From Micropruina sonneratiae (GTDB lineage: Bacteria; Actinomycetota; Actinomycetes; Propionibacteriales; Propionibacteriaceae), in assembly GCF_025972045.1 (NCBI RefSeq), contig NZ_JAPDHX010000004.1:186001-250000 (forward strand): a stretch of DNA of 64,000 nt, given 5' to 3'. The position numbers were made by a program, and so were the translations under genes. Below the pieces are notes generated by a model, which was not told the origin of the DNA, searched no databases, and saw nothing but the letters and a program-made list of their open reading frames with translations. Below, in pieces: positions 27,084-39,177 of this stretch; position 1 is the first letter of the stretch, and every line of letters begins with the position of its first letter.

Positions 27084-30000
27084 TCAATCAAGCGTCGTCA
27101 CCCGTAGGTCGTCGACGGCCACGCCGATCGTGGCGTTCGTGACTGCCCCTTGCACGTAGGCACTGACCCCGACCGACCCACCGTCCTGCAGCGTCGCAGT
27201 GCTGTCCGACGCAGTCAGAGTCCAGCCCGAAGGCTCCGTCTGGCCCTGTTCCCAAACCTTGACCCTGAGATCGGTGCCAGTCCCGGCCCCTTCGACCTCA
27301 AACCGCAGCCTGAGCCGGTCACCCGCCTCGAAGGTGTAGTCCGCGATGGTCTTGCTGGCAAGGGACGATTCTCCGGTGCCGACAACCCTGGCGAGCATGA
27401 GAGACAGCTGGCCACCGGCCAGGAAGCGAGCTTTGACACGGTACGCGCCATCGGACCCGCTACGGAGATCGTAGTTGACGTCGACCCGTCCGCCCTGAGG
27501 AACCTTGTCCAGCCCTATGACGAGATCTCCACGAACGTCACGCCCTGTCGTGTCGTTCAGTTTCGCGGTACGCGTGGACCCGGCCGCCATCGAGATCCGA
27601 CCTTCGCCATCCGCGACGGAGAAGCCGCTGCCCGTGGTCACCCACGTGCCACCGGTCAGCGCAGACCCCCAGCCCGAGGTCACGTCGGTGGCGAAGGTCG
27701 CTTCAGCCACCACATTCACCGGCGGTTCATCCGGCGCGCTTGGCGAGACGCTTCGAGTCGCCGTTGCCTGCGCCCCCAGCGAGTCGGTAACCGTGAGCGT
27801 CACCGTGTAGGTTCCCTCCGCATAGGTGTGGGTGGCCGTCTTCCCACTGGCGTGGGCAGTGCCATCACCCCAGTTCCAGTCGTAGCTGAGCGCAGCACCG
27901 TCGCTGGCCTGGGAGCCTGAGGCGTCCACGGCAACGTCGAGATCGCTCACCGCGGCGTCGAAGGATGCCGTGGGTGGTTGATGCTGCCCAACGATCGTCA
28001 CCTGCTTCGTGGTCGACGCTGTCAGCCCGCCAGAGTCGGTAACCGTCAGGGTCACCGGGTACGTTCCGCCGGCCCCGTACTCATGAGATGCCGTCTTGCC
28101 GGTCTCGGAGCTTGAGCCGTCGCCGAAATCCCAGCTGTAGGACGTGATCGAGCGGCCCGAAGCGGCGCTGGACGCGGACGCGTCGACGTTCACAGTCTGA
28201 TCAGTGACCTGCTGGGTGAAGGAGGCAGTCGGGACCCCGATCCCGGTCCCCGCGGCGTACTGGGCCACGACTTGCGACGAGCTCAGGGCGTATGTGTATA
28301 CCGAGAACTCATCCAGCGATCCAGAGAAGTAGTCACTGGATCCACGGTTCGGCCAGCCGGCGGTGGAGTCGCCCCCCACCCGCCAGTAGCCCAGGTAATA
28401 CTGCCCCCGGATGATGGATGAGTCGGAGGCCACCCTCACTCCGTCCACGTACAGTGTCGCGCCGTTTGCGTCAGAGGTCACCACGGCCTGGTGCCACGCC
28501 CCGTTGCGGTAGGTGCCGGGGCTGGTCACCACCTTGGCCGTGTTGTCCTGGAAGATGCCGAAGTTCAGACGCCCGTCGTTCGACATGTAGAGGTGGCGGT
28601 CGTAGGTGCCGGAGCTCCCGGACTGCGACGCACCGAAGCCGAACAGCTTTCCACCCGCATTCGAGGTGGTCTTGAACCAGATGGATGCCGAGAACCCGTC
28701 CAGGGACTCAACCTGGAGGTTGCTGCCGATCCGGCCGTTGCTCGTCCCGTTGAAGTTTGAGCCAACTCCGTTGTCGACGGCGCCGTTCGCAGCCACCGAC
28801 ACTCCACTGCCCTTGAGACCGTAGTTGTTGGACGTGAGCACATCCGCGGCAACTCCCGAGTCGCCAAGCGGCCAATGCAGTACTGCACCGTCGGTCAGGA
28901 CCTGGCGTAGATAGTTCGATGAGCTGCTGCCGTTGGCTGTCGCGGTCGCCGTCGCGCTTTTCACCTGATTTCCGGCGCTGTCCGTCGCGGTCACCTGGTA
29001 GGTGTAGCTGCTCCCTGACGTGAGGCCTGTGTCGAGGAACGTCACCGCGGGTTGGGCCCAGAAGTACGACTTCATGGTGGTCGTGTAGAGGGGTTGTGCG
29101 ACGCCGACCCGATTGACCTGATACGTGATGTCAGTGCCGTCTCGATCCCAGTTGCCCGGAATCGTCACCCGCATCGTTCCACTGACTGCCGAGACGAGCG
29201 ACGGCGTCCAGTTGCTGCCACTGAGCCGGGGGCCCTGCCTCGGCGTGACCTTCCCCGGTTTGGTGAAACGCACCAGACCTTGCTGCGTCGAGCCGTTGAC
29301 GGTCGGGAACTCTCCCCCGACAACGAGGTAGTCACCGGATCCCGCCATCACCCAGCCAGCCTGACCCTGTCCGGTGGCTGTACCAGTGGCCCAATCGGGG
29401 AACCAATGCACCACGGCCGGCGCCGGCTGCCCCTCCCAGTTGGCATAGATCGAGTTGACGCGCGGACTCCGCCACAGCGTTCCCTTTGCCTGTGCTGTGA
29501 ATGCGATCGCATTCCTCATGTTGCCTGGTGCGCCCGCCTTCTGCGGCTCGGCTCCGACCGATTCACAGTCGTGCGGGTGCCCGGTGGCGTAGACGTACTT
29601 GGTGTCGGAGTAGGTGGTGTACGTGTCACCGTGGCAGTCCTCCAGCCAGTTGATGGCCCCGGTCTCTGGATCGGCCGAGAAGGCGCCTTCCAGATTGCCC
29701 ACTGTGACATTGGCGTACACCCAGCCGGTCCCGAAGATTGACGTGCCGTCCGTGGAGAGCGAGTAGATGCCCGCTTTGCCACTGTTGGGCGACTGGTTCC
29801 AGCCGTTCTTGACGATGGTGGGAGCGATCCAGGGCTGAATGCTCCCGTCTGTGGGGCTCAGCGCGACCAGGCCACGTTGACTAACACCGTTGACCAAGGC
29901 GAAACGCCCGCCGACGATCAACTTGCTACCCGACGGGTTCATCACCATCGCATCGACCTGGAGATCCGTGGTCGGAGCCCAACCGAGCAGATTGCCACCG

Positions 30001-30629
30001 GTGTCGAACGCGATCAGGTTCTTCCGGGTCACCCCGTTGCCCGCACCCAGAAGGCCCCCGACGTAGACCCTGTTACCCGACGCCACGATGGCGTTCACAT
30101 AGGAACCACCGACCGCAGGCTTCCAGGCGGTCGAGAGGGCTCCTGTCGCTGTGTCGAAGGCTGCCACGTTGTATCGGGTCTGGCCGTTCACCTGCGTGAA
30201 CGAGCCGCCCACGTAGAGCCGGCTGCCGTCGGGCGAAGCCGCAAGCGACTTCACGATGCCGTTGAACGTGGGTGAGAACGACGTCAACGCACCAGTCGTG
30301 AGATCGAAGGACAACAGGTTGGAGCGACTGACCGTGTTGGCATTCGGAGCGGAGCCGGCGGGCCGAGCCGCCGTGAAGCTGCCGCCCGCATACACAGTGT
30401 TGCCGATGATGGCCAGCGCCCAGACCACGCCACTATTGATCTGTGCCGTGGGCAGCGCATCAGCAGTCATGGTGTCGGGACCGGGCGCTTCGACCGGGGC
30501 CGGGACAGGAAGGACTGCCGCCGATGCCCGCGGAGCGCTCACACCCAGCGTGCCCGCAATCAAGAGAATCGAAAGCAGTCCGGCTATGCCGTGGATTCCT
30601 GGACGCGCATGCGTACGACCGTGCCCCAT
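27084..30629 (-). CDS. Secreted beta-propeller/LamG/PKD protein with C-terminal GWG-DST module (copy 1)
   Basis: 1181 residues. Signal peptide about 1-37. Beta-propeller built of GNTVYAGGSF / GSRLYVGGSF-type blades about 60-470; within it C332, H351, H353 and C355 form a C-x18-H-x-H-x-C pattern also present in the paralogue at 51198. Fibronectin-like segment about 475-565, LamG/concanavalin-like domain about 570-795 (YDRHLYMSNDGRLNFG), two PKD domains about 800-880 and 885-960 (SWDFGDGS, NWGDGT), and the GWG-DST module about 972-1181 (SGWGSALTGGTW ... ASDSTATLQDGGSVGV). No LPXTG or membrane anchor at the C terminus. Predicted extracellular adhesion or matrix protein; the propeller could be a lyase or a binding domain. 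Confidence 0.85.
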   Translation of the reverse strand: MGHGRTHARPGIHGIAGLLSILLIAGTLGVSAPRASAAVLPVPAPVEAPGPDTMTADALPTAQINSGVVWALAIIGNTVYAGGSFTAARPAGSAPNANTVSRSNLLSFDLTTGALTSFSPTFNGIVKSLAASPDGSRLYVGGSFTQVNGQTRYNVAAFDTATGALSTAWKPAVGGSYVNAIVASGNRVYVGGLLGAGNGVTRKNLIAFDTGGNLLGWAPTTDLQVDAMVMNPSGSKLIVGGRFALVNGVSQRGLVALSPTDGSIQPWIAPTIVKNGWNQSPNSGKAGIYSLSTDGTSIFGTGWVYANVTVGNLEGAFSADPETGAINWLEDCHGDTYTTYSDTKYVYATGHPHDCESVGAEPQKAGAPGNMRNAIAFTAQAKGTLWRSPRVNSIYANWEGQPAPAVVHWFPDWATGTATGQGQAGWVMAGSGDYLVVGGEFPTVNGSTQQGLVRFTKPGKVTPRQGPRLSGSNWTPSLVSAVSGTMRVTIPGNWDRDGTDITYQVNRVGVAQPLYTTTMKSYFWAQPAVTFLDTGLTSGSSYTYQVTATDSAGNQVKSATATATANGSSSSNYLRQVLTDGAVLHWPLGDSGVAADVLTSNNYGLKGSGVSVAANGAVDNGVGSNFNGTSNGRIGSNLQVESLDGFSASIWFKTTSNAGGKLFGFGASQSGSSGTYDRHLYMSNDGRLNFGIFQDNTAKVVTSPGTYRNGAWHQAVVTSDANGATLYVDGVRVASDSSIIRGQYYLGYWRVGGDSTAGWPNRGSSDYFSGSLDEFSVYTYALSSSQVVAQYAAGTGIGVPTASFTQQVTDQTVNVDASASSAASGRSITSYSWDFGDGSSSETGKTASHEYGAGGTYPVTLTVTDSGGLTASTTKQVTIVGQHQPPTASFDAAVSDLDVAVDASGSQASDGAALSYDWNWGDGTAHASGKTATHTYAEGTYTVTLTVTDSLGAQATATRSVSPSAPDEPPVNVVAEATFATDVTSGWGSALTGGTWVTTGSGFSVADGEGRISMAAGSTRTAKLNDTTGRDVRGDLVIGLDKVPQGGRVDVNYDLRSGSDGAYRVKARFLAGGQLSLMLARVVGTGESSLASKTIADYTFEAGDRLRLRFEVEGAGTGTDLRVKVWEQGQTEPSGWTLTASDSTATLQDGGSVGVSAYVQGAVTNATIGVAVDDLRVTTLD

Positions 30630-30828
30630 AGTTCCGACCTTCCCCCGTTGGTCCCGGTGGTGCGCTACCCTGCCGAACCCGAGCGCGAGGGCCGATCCGC
30701 GGCTCCGCGAAGCCGATCAGTCCCGCCACACTCGGGCTAAGGCGTCCCGGCGCACCCAACCTCAGCAGATACTCTCACAGCCCAGCCCCCGGTGAACCTG
30801 ACAGCAAAGGGGCAATTCTGCTGAGAAA

Positions 30829-30872
30829 ACCGATGGGCCCGGCTCCGCGTCAGCGGAACCGGGCCCATCGGT
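30829..30872 (-). terminator. Terminator of ppdK
   Basis: 20-bp stem with one mismatch (core ACCGATGGGCCCGG), 4-base loop, 13 bases after the ppdK stop on the minus strand and followed on that strand by GTTTTCT, so it has both stem and T-run. It separates ppdK from the beta-propeller gene downstream. The remaining stretch 30630-30828 should hold the promoter of that gene; no clear element was found. Confidence 0.85.
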
Positions 30873-30885
30873 TGAGTGGTGAGGC

Positions 30886-33510
<2,625 letters not shown>

Positions 33511-33734
33511 CGTGTGATGAATCTCCTTCGATGCTCCATTGCATGGGCGCCGGTCTGAATCGGCCGGTCCGAGCCGGTGCCGGACGGAGCTGCCCCGACC
33601 CGGTCAAGACACCGCCAACCGTAGTCACTCCCCCGGTGGTTAGCCACCTCAACGACCATTGCGCCCGTGCTGGACGGGGCCGTCCCGAGATGTGGGCGCC
33701 ACCGGCCCCGCTCCGGGCGTGGTTTGCTGGGCCA

Positions 33735-34751
33735 ATGCAGCCGGCCGACCCCGTCACATCCCTGTTGGTCGAGCTCTTCGACCAGGCCGGGACACGTCCA
33801 CCTGAGCGCGTGGCCGTGCTCGACGACGCCGGCGGTGCGATCACCGCAGCGCTGCTCGAGCGGGGATTGACGTCGAGCACCTGGTGCGATGACCTGCGCA
33901 GTGAATTGCTGGTCCCGGAGGCCAACCGCGCAGCGACCCCCGCCGAGGCTGTGACCGGGGCGACGACGGTCCTGTGGCGGCTACCCCGGGCGCTCGGAGC
34001 CTTGGACGAGTACGCCCAACTCATCGCGACCCATGCCGACCAGGCGGTGCAGGTGGTGGCCGGCGAACGCAACAAGCACCTCAACCGGTCGATGAACGAC
34101 GTGCTCGGCCGCCACTTCACCACCGTCCACGCCAGTCTCGGACGCCGCAAGGCCCGCGCGCTGCTCGCATCCGGGCCGAGGGCCACGACGGCGTCCTGGC
34201 CGCGAAGCGCACGGATCGACGGCCTTGCACTGGACGTCGTCGCCCACGGCGCCACCTTCAGCACCAACCGGCTGGACCGGGGCACCGCCCTGCTGGCCGG
34301 TTGCATCGACGAGATGCCGGCGTCCGGCAGGGCGGTCGATCTGGGCTGCGGCAGCGGCATCCTCGCCGCGCTGCTGGCGAGGCGAGGACTGCGGGTGAGC
34401 GCGGTCGACGTCGCCTGGAGCGCAACGGACGCCACCCGACTGACCGCGGCAGCCAACGGTGTGACGGTTGAGGTCGAGCGGCGCAACGGACTGGAGGGCT
34501 GGAATGAACCGATCGAACTGGTGGTCAGCAATCCGCCGTTCCACGTCGGGAGGGCGAAGGACACCTCGCCCACCCGCGAGCTCTTCGCCCAGGCCGGACG
34601 CCTGCTCGTGCCGGGCGGTGAACTGTGGTGCGTCTACAACAGCCACCTGCCGTACCTGGCCTGGCTACGGGAGTCGGTGGGCCCGACGAAAATCGTGGCC
34701 CGGGACCGCAGCTATCTGGTCACGCGATCGCGGCGGTCCGGTCAGCGGTGA
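33735..34751 (+). CDS. RsmC/RlmG-like class I methyltransferase
   Basis: 338 residues from ATG 33735; an in-frame extension to 33531 crosses the ppdK promoter and is not used. The C-terminal half is an SAM-binding domain: VDLGCGSGILAALLARRG (motif I), VSAVDVAWSA (II), and the catalytic-type VVSNPPFH (NPPF) motif characteristic of N2-guanine and N-adenine methyltransferases. The N-terminal half is a degenerate methyltransferase-like domain, as in RsmC and RlmG, which modify 16S or 23S rRNA. The exact target is not determinable. Confidence 0.85.
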   Translation: MQPADPVTSLLVELFDQAGTRPPERVAVLDDAGGAITAALLERGLTSSTWCDDLRSELLVPEANRAATPAEAVTGATTVLWRLPRALGALDEYAQLIATHADQAVQVVAGERNKHLNRSMNDVLGRHFTTVHASLGRRKARALLASGPRATTASWPRSARIDGLALDVVAHGATFSTNRLDRGTALLAGCIDEMPASGRAVDLGCGSGILAALLARRGLRVSAVDVAWSATDATRLTAAANGVTVEVERRNGLEGWNEPIELVVSNPPFHVGRAKDTSPTRELFAQAGRLLVPGGELWCVYNSHLPYLAWLRESVGPTKIVARDRSYLVTRSRRSGQR

Positions 34752-34800
34752 CGCCCGCGTCCCGATCGCGCCGCGTGCTGCACCTGCGTGGTGTGCCGCG

Positions 34801-34829
34801 TTGACACCCCCGACGTGACCGCAGACGAT
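34801..34829 (+). promoter_or_regulatory. Possible sigma-70-type promoter of the GH1 gene
   Basis: TTGACA at 34801-34806 and GACGAT at 34824-34829 with a 17-base spacer, about 25 bases before the GTG start at 34856. The -35 is a perfect match; the -10 matches only at the second and last positions. Confidence 0.45.
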
Positions 34830-34855
34830 GCTTGAGGACGACCGAAGGGGAGGGT

Positions 34856-36142
34856 GTGCACGCGTTCAGCCTGCGTAATTGCGAACTCGGTGTCGCCACC
34901 GCGGCCACTCAGATCGAGGGCGGCCACGCCCGAACCAACTGGCATCGCTGGGCCGAGCAGCCCGGGCGGATCAAAGACGGCTCGAGCCCGGTCCGCGCCT
35001 GCGACCATTGGAACCGCGTCGACGAGGACCGGGAGTTGCTCAAGGCGCTCAACGTCAAGCACTACCGGATGGGCCTGGAGTGGGCCCGCGTCGAGCCCAG
35101 CCCAGGGGTGTTCGACTCGACCGCCATCGATCACTACCGCCGCGAACTCGGCGCGCTGGTCGACGCAGGGATCAAGCCGCTGGTCACGCTGCACCACTTC
35201 AACAACCCGGTCTGGTTCGAGGACGAGGGCGGCTTCCTCAACGCCGCAGGGACCGAGGTTTTCCAGCGCTACACCCAGCGAGTGGTGTCCGCCCTCTCCG
35301 ACCTGGTCGATGAGTGGATCACCATCAACGAACCCAACATCTACGCCACCCATGCGTTCTACTTCGGGGTCTGGCCACCGGGCGTCAAGTCGCTACGCAC
35401 GCTGACCACCGCGTACACCAATCTGGCGGCCGCACACATCGACGCCTATCGGCTGATCCACTCGCTGCAGCCGCAGGCCCGAGTAGGGGTGGCCCAGCAC
35501 CTGCGCGTGTTCCGGCCCCGGGTCGCCTGGCATCCGGGCCATTGGGCGTCCGCTCAGATGATGGAGTGGCTGTTCCAGCGTGTGATCACCAAAGCCATGT
35601 GCAAGGGCCGCTTCCTGGCCCCCCTGCGTCAGCCGGCGGGTATCCATCCCGGGCACTACTACGACTTCCACGGCATCAACTACTACTCGCGCAGCACCGT
35701 CACCCGGCTCGACGACGGGGTCGGCGCCGACGTCCCGATCAATGACCTCGGGTGGGAGATCTACCCCCAGGGGCTCATCGAAGTGGCCCGCTGGCTGGAC
35801 GACGCCCACCCGGGTCCGCTGTACGTCACCGAAAACGGCACCGCGAACTCTGACGACGGTTTCCGCAGCCGCTTCCTGTACGAGCATCTGGCCGAGATCG
35901 CGGCGTCCGACCTGCCGATCGAGCGGTACTACCACTGGACGTTCATCGACAACTGGGAGTGGCTCGAGGGAGAGTCTGCACGCTTCGGCCTGATCGGGCT
36001 CGACTACGAGACCCAGGAGCGGACGATGCGCGAATCCGGCCGGTTCTTCGCCGAGATCGCGGCAAATGGTGGAGTGACCGAGGATCTGTACCAGCGCTAC
36101 GTGGCACACCAGATCTACTCGACCAACAGCCGCATCCGCTGA
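34856..36142 (+). CDS. Glycoside hydrolase family 1 (beta-glucosidase-like)
   Basis: 428 residues from GTG 34856, chosen because AAGGGGAGGG lies just upstream and the protein then starts at the family's usual strand (ELGVATAATQIEGG). Acid/base glutamate in ITINEPN (E159) and nucleophile in YVTENGTA (E326), with the substrate-binding HHF, FHGINYYSR and NWEWLEG segments present. No signal peptide, so it acts on sugars inside the cell. A GPH-type sugar symporter lies 3 kb downstream on the same strand, separated only by a reverse-oriented metallophosphoesterase gene; uptake and cleavage of the same glycoside is a reasonable idea. Confidence 0.94.
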   Translation: MHAFSLRNCELGVATAATQIEGGHARTNWHRWAEQPGRIKDGSSPVRACDHWNRVDEDRELLKALNVKHYRMGLEWARVEPSPGVFDSTAIDHYRRELGALVDAGIKPLVTLHHFNNPVWFEDEGGFLNAAGTEVFQRYTQRVVSALSDLVDEWITINEPNIYATHAFYFGVWPPGVKSLRTLTTAYTNLAAAHIDAYRLIHSLQPQARVGVAQHLRVFRPRVAWHPGHWASAQMMEWLFQRVITKAMCKGRFLAPLRQPAGIHPGHYYDFHGINYYSRSTVTRLDDGVGADVPINDLGWEIYPQGLIEVARWLDDAHPGPLYVTENGTANSDDGFRSRFLYEHLAEIAASDLPIERYYHWTFIDNWEWLEGESARFGLIGLDYETQERTMRESGRFFAEIAANGGVTEDLYQRYVAHQIYSTNSRIR

Positions 36143-36146
36143 CGAC

Positions 36147-39020
36147 TCAGGGCTGGACTGCAACCAGATCATCGACGGAGAGTGTGACGGTGGCTGTGGA
36201 GTTGCTCGATGCGTATGCGTTGACGCCGAGCGACCCACCACCCTGCAACCGGGGGGTGCTGTCGGCCGTGATGGCGGTCCATGCGCTCGGTTCACTGGCC
36301 GTTGCGGGCCAGAGTTTGGCCGAAAGGGCCGTAGCACCGGCACTGGTGACTGCGCGCAGAGCGACGCGGTACCGACTGTTTGCTGCGTAGACGGATCCGC
36401 GTAGGGTCACCACCTGCAGGGTGGTCTCCGTTGCTCCTACTCGCCGTATCAGGTGAAGCTGCATGGCTCCGGACGCGGCGACGTAGATCTTGGCACGGTA
36501 GTCACTGCCGTCGCTCTGCCGTCGGACCACCAGCGACCCATAGAGCGCCCCTTGTGACGAGCTACGACTCCACGACAGCGTCGCCCGCAGGTCGACGTCC
36601 TGCGCGCTGAGTGCGGGCAGCGTCGACTCGGCACTACTGCCTGCACTCAGTTGTTGGTTCCCGACACCTCCGCTGACCGCGTATCGACTCAAGGCTCCAA
36701 GGTGAGCCCAGTTGCCTCCGGTCTGAGCAGCGCCCCACCCGTTCGCGGCATTTCGATCGAAGGTGTCAGCTGCTAGATCGGCGCCGGGTTCAGGCTCGGC
36801 CCGCACGACGACCTGATGACTGGCGGTATCGGTGTCGCCAGCGTCGTCGGTGACCGTCAACCGAACCGTGTAGGTCCCATCGGCTGCGTACGTGTGCGAC
36901 GCGGACGGCGCGGTACCCGAGGAACCGTCGCCGAAACTCCACGCGTAGCTGACGATGGAGCCGTCGGAATCATGTGACCCCGACCCGTCGACCGCAACCT
37001 TGCGCTCATTGACGACTGGCGTTCCGATCACCGCAGTCGGTGGCGTGTTCGGAGGAGTTGGCGAGGCACCCAGCCTGGTCACGGTGTACCTGTCGAAGAT
37101 GACGGTGGACGGCGTGGTCGCGCCGCTCGAAGGGTAGACGTCTACGCCGAGCGTTCCGCCGACTTGGAGTGCACTGGTGCTGTCCGATGCCGTCACGGTC
37201 CATGCCGACGGCTCGGGTCGATCGCGCGACCACAACTTGGCCCGCAGGGTCGTGGGGCTCGTCCCCTCCAACTCGAACGTCACCCTCAGATACTGACCGG
37301 GCGTCACGCTGAGTCCTGAGACGTTAATCGAGGCAATCGTGACCTCGGAGGTCACGAAGCGGATGAGGGACAGGTTCACTGCGCCGCCGGCGATGAAGCG
37401 AACTTTGGCACGGTAGCTCGCTGCGTTGACGATGCGGCCATGAAGCGACACGTAGGTGCCCGATCCGCTCGCGATGGAACTGAGCGCCAAGTCCGCCTGC
37501 AGACTGAATTCCGTACCTGTTGGCGAGGACAGTCGCATCGCCCGGGTCGAGCCCGCCGGCGCCACGATTCTGCCGGCGGAGCCATCGACCGAATACGAGG
37601 ATTGGCTGGAGTTCCCCTGCCACGACTTGCCGGGTTCGGCTTGACCCCAACCGTTGGACACTGTGCGGCTGAACGTGTCGTCGATCAAGGTGGCCTCCGC
37701 CGGGGTCCTGACCACCCACGTCTGCGACGTCGTTTGGGTCTCTCCGTCACTGGTCACCGCCCGCCATTCGTAGGCGGTATCGGCATGCAGCCCGCCCCAC
37801 GTGCGGCTCGCGACACTCCCCGATTGCACGCTGACCGTCCCGATTTCCTCGAAGGGAGCAGGCTGGGCCTGACCCAGGTCGAACGGCAGGGTGAACTGCG
37901 AGTTGGCGTCCGTCTCGAAGGTCCCGAGCTTGGTCGAATAGGTGCGGGCGGTCATGGTGTCGGCCGATGGGTCGAAGGTGTAGTACCGCAACCATCCGTC
38001 TCCACCATTGGCTCGATCCTGGTAGTCGCTGACAATCTGATGGACCTGATTGCCGCAGCGGTTGGGGTCGGCCCGATTGGCTTCGCCCAGATCGCCATCA
38101 TGGAAGTGCCCGTTCAGAACCAAGCGGATCTGGCACTGCTGCGAAACGAACTCGTTCCACAGTTGCGTGGATGAGATACCCCCTGGGCGTTCTGGGCTGG
38201 AGCGTCTGAGGCCGTTCAGGCCGAGGAAGCTGTGAGTAACGAGAATCGCCAGCCGATCGGGGTAGGCGTCAAGCACCTTGGCAGCCCACTCGGTGGCGTA
38301 GCTGGGGGTGTCCCATTCGAGGTTCAGCACGAGAAAGTCACGCCCACCGGCCGAGAACAGGGCGAAGTTGTTCATGTTCTGCGTATCCACCGGGTCGGCG
38401 CCGAACAGGTTCTGTCCCAGATAGCCCCCGTACCTGGCGGTGCTTGGCGTCCACGATGCTTCTGCATAACGCGTCGGTGGGAAGAACTGGTCGTACTCCA
38501 CATGTGCCCCGGTGGTGACATTGAAGTCGTGGTTACCCGCCACGACCGTGTTCGGCAAGCCCGCGTCGTCCATCACCTTCAACCCGGCGGATACGTATCC
38601 CCACTGGGTGAGGTTGTTGTACGTACTCACCAAGTCACCGAGTTGCACCACCATGGCTGTGTTGAGCTGGTTTCGGGAGTCCACGGCCCACTGCGCCTGC
38701 TGAACGATCGTGCTCTGCCGATTGCTGTAGGTGTAGTTCTGGGTGTCGGGAAGTGCGACGATCGTGAATGGATCGCCGGCACTCTCGCCCGCAACGGTCG
38801 CGCCCTCTTTTCGACCCTCGAACCGCACCTGGACGGCACCGCCATCGGGGTCGTTCGCGCGCACGCTCAAGGACACATCGGTCGAAGCAGCGGTCGAACC
38901 GGACGCCGGGGCAACCAGGGTGGCGGCTTCCGGGGCCGCCGCCCGTGCTCGTTGAACCGTCAGGGAACTGAGCAGTAGTGCTCCTGTCAGTGTTGCGACT
39001 GCCAGCCGACGAACGTCCAT
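36147..39020 (-). CDS. Secreted metallophosphoesterase with PKD and two GWG-DST modules
   Basis: 957 residues from ATG 39020 (GGGAAGG upstream; an upstream in-frame extension lacks a ribosome site). Signal peptide about 1-28. Calcineurin-like phosphoesterase about 84-385: ALPDTQ, QLGDLV, GNHDF, LVTHSF and LNGHFHDGD carry the metal ligands, all present. Fibronectin-like segment about 390-440, GWG-DST module about 447-650, PKD about 660-745 and a second GWG-DST module about 750-957, ending VDDLVAVQP. No wall anchor. Substrate unknown; a surface phosphodiester (teichoic acid, phosphoglycan or nucleic acid) is possible. Its stop lies four bases from that of the GH1 gene, with no room for a terminator. 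Confidence 0.87.
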   Translation of the reverse strand: MDVRRLAVATLTGALLLSSLTVQRARAAAPEAATLVAPASGSTAASTDVSLSVRANDPDGGAVQVRFEGRKEGATVAGESAGDPFTIVALPDTQNYTYSNRQSTIVQQAQWAVDSRNQLNTAMVVQLGDLVSTYNNLTQWGYVSAGLKVMDDAGLPNTVVAGNHDFNVTTGAHVEYDQFFPPTRYAEASWTPSTARYGGYLGQNLFGADPVDTQNMNNFALFSAGGRDFLVLNLEWDTPSYATEWAAKVLDAYPDRLAILVTHSFLGLNGLRRSSPERPGGISSTQLWNEFVSQQCQIRLVLNGHFHDGDLGEANRADPNRCGNQVHQIVSDYQDRANGGDGWLRYYTFDPSADTMTARTYSTKLGTFETDANSQFTLPFDLGQAQPAPFEEIGTVSVQSGSVASRTWGGLHADTAYEWRAVTSDGETQTTSQTWVVRTPAEATLIDDTFSRTVSNGWGQAEPGKSWQGNSSQSSYSVDGSAGRIVAPAGSTRAMRLSSPTGTEFSLQADLALSSIASGSGTYVSLHGRIVNAASYRAKVRFIAGGAVNLSLIRFVTSEVTIASINVSGLSVTPGQYLRVTFELEGTSPTTLRAKLWSRDRPEPSAWTVTASDSTSALQVGGTLGVDVYPSSGATTPSTVIFDRYTVTRLGASPTPPNTPPTAVIGTPVVNERKVAVDGSGSHDSDGSIVSYAWSFGDGSSGTAPSASHTYAADGTYTVRLTVTDDAGDTDTASHQVVVRAEPEPGADLAADTFDRNAANGWGAAQTGGNWAHLGALSRYAVSGGVGNQQLSAGSSAESTLPALSAQDVDLRATLSWSRSSSQGALYGSLVVRRQSDGSDYRAKIYVAASGAMQLHLIRRVGATETTLQVVTLRGSVYAANSRYRVALRAVTSAGATALSAKLWPATASEPSAWTAITADSTPRLQGGGSLGVNAYASSNSTATVTLSVDDLVAVQP

Positions 39021-39177
39021 CCCACACCTTCCCGCCCCAGGTACAGGCGCCCGCATGCACTGACCGGCATCGGGGTGGCGCCGCGGCAAGCATCTGAGCC
39101 GGCGGCCGACTGGTCAAGGGGTAGTTGTGCGTAGGACGCTCTTCCGTGGGAGGCGCCCCGAGGGGGCCACTCCACTC

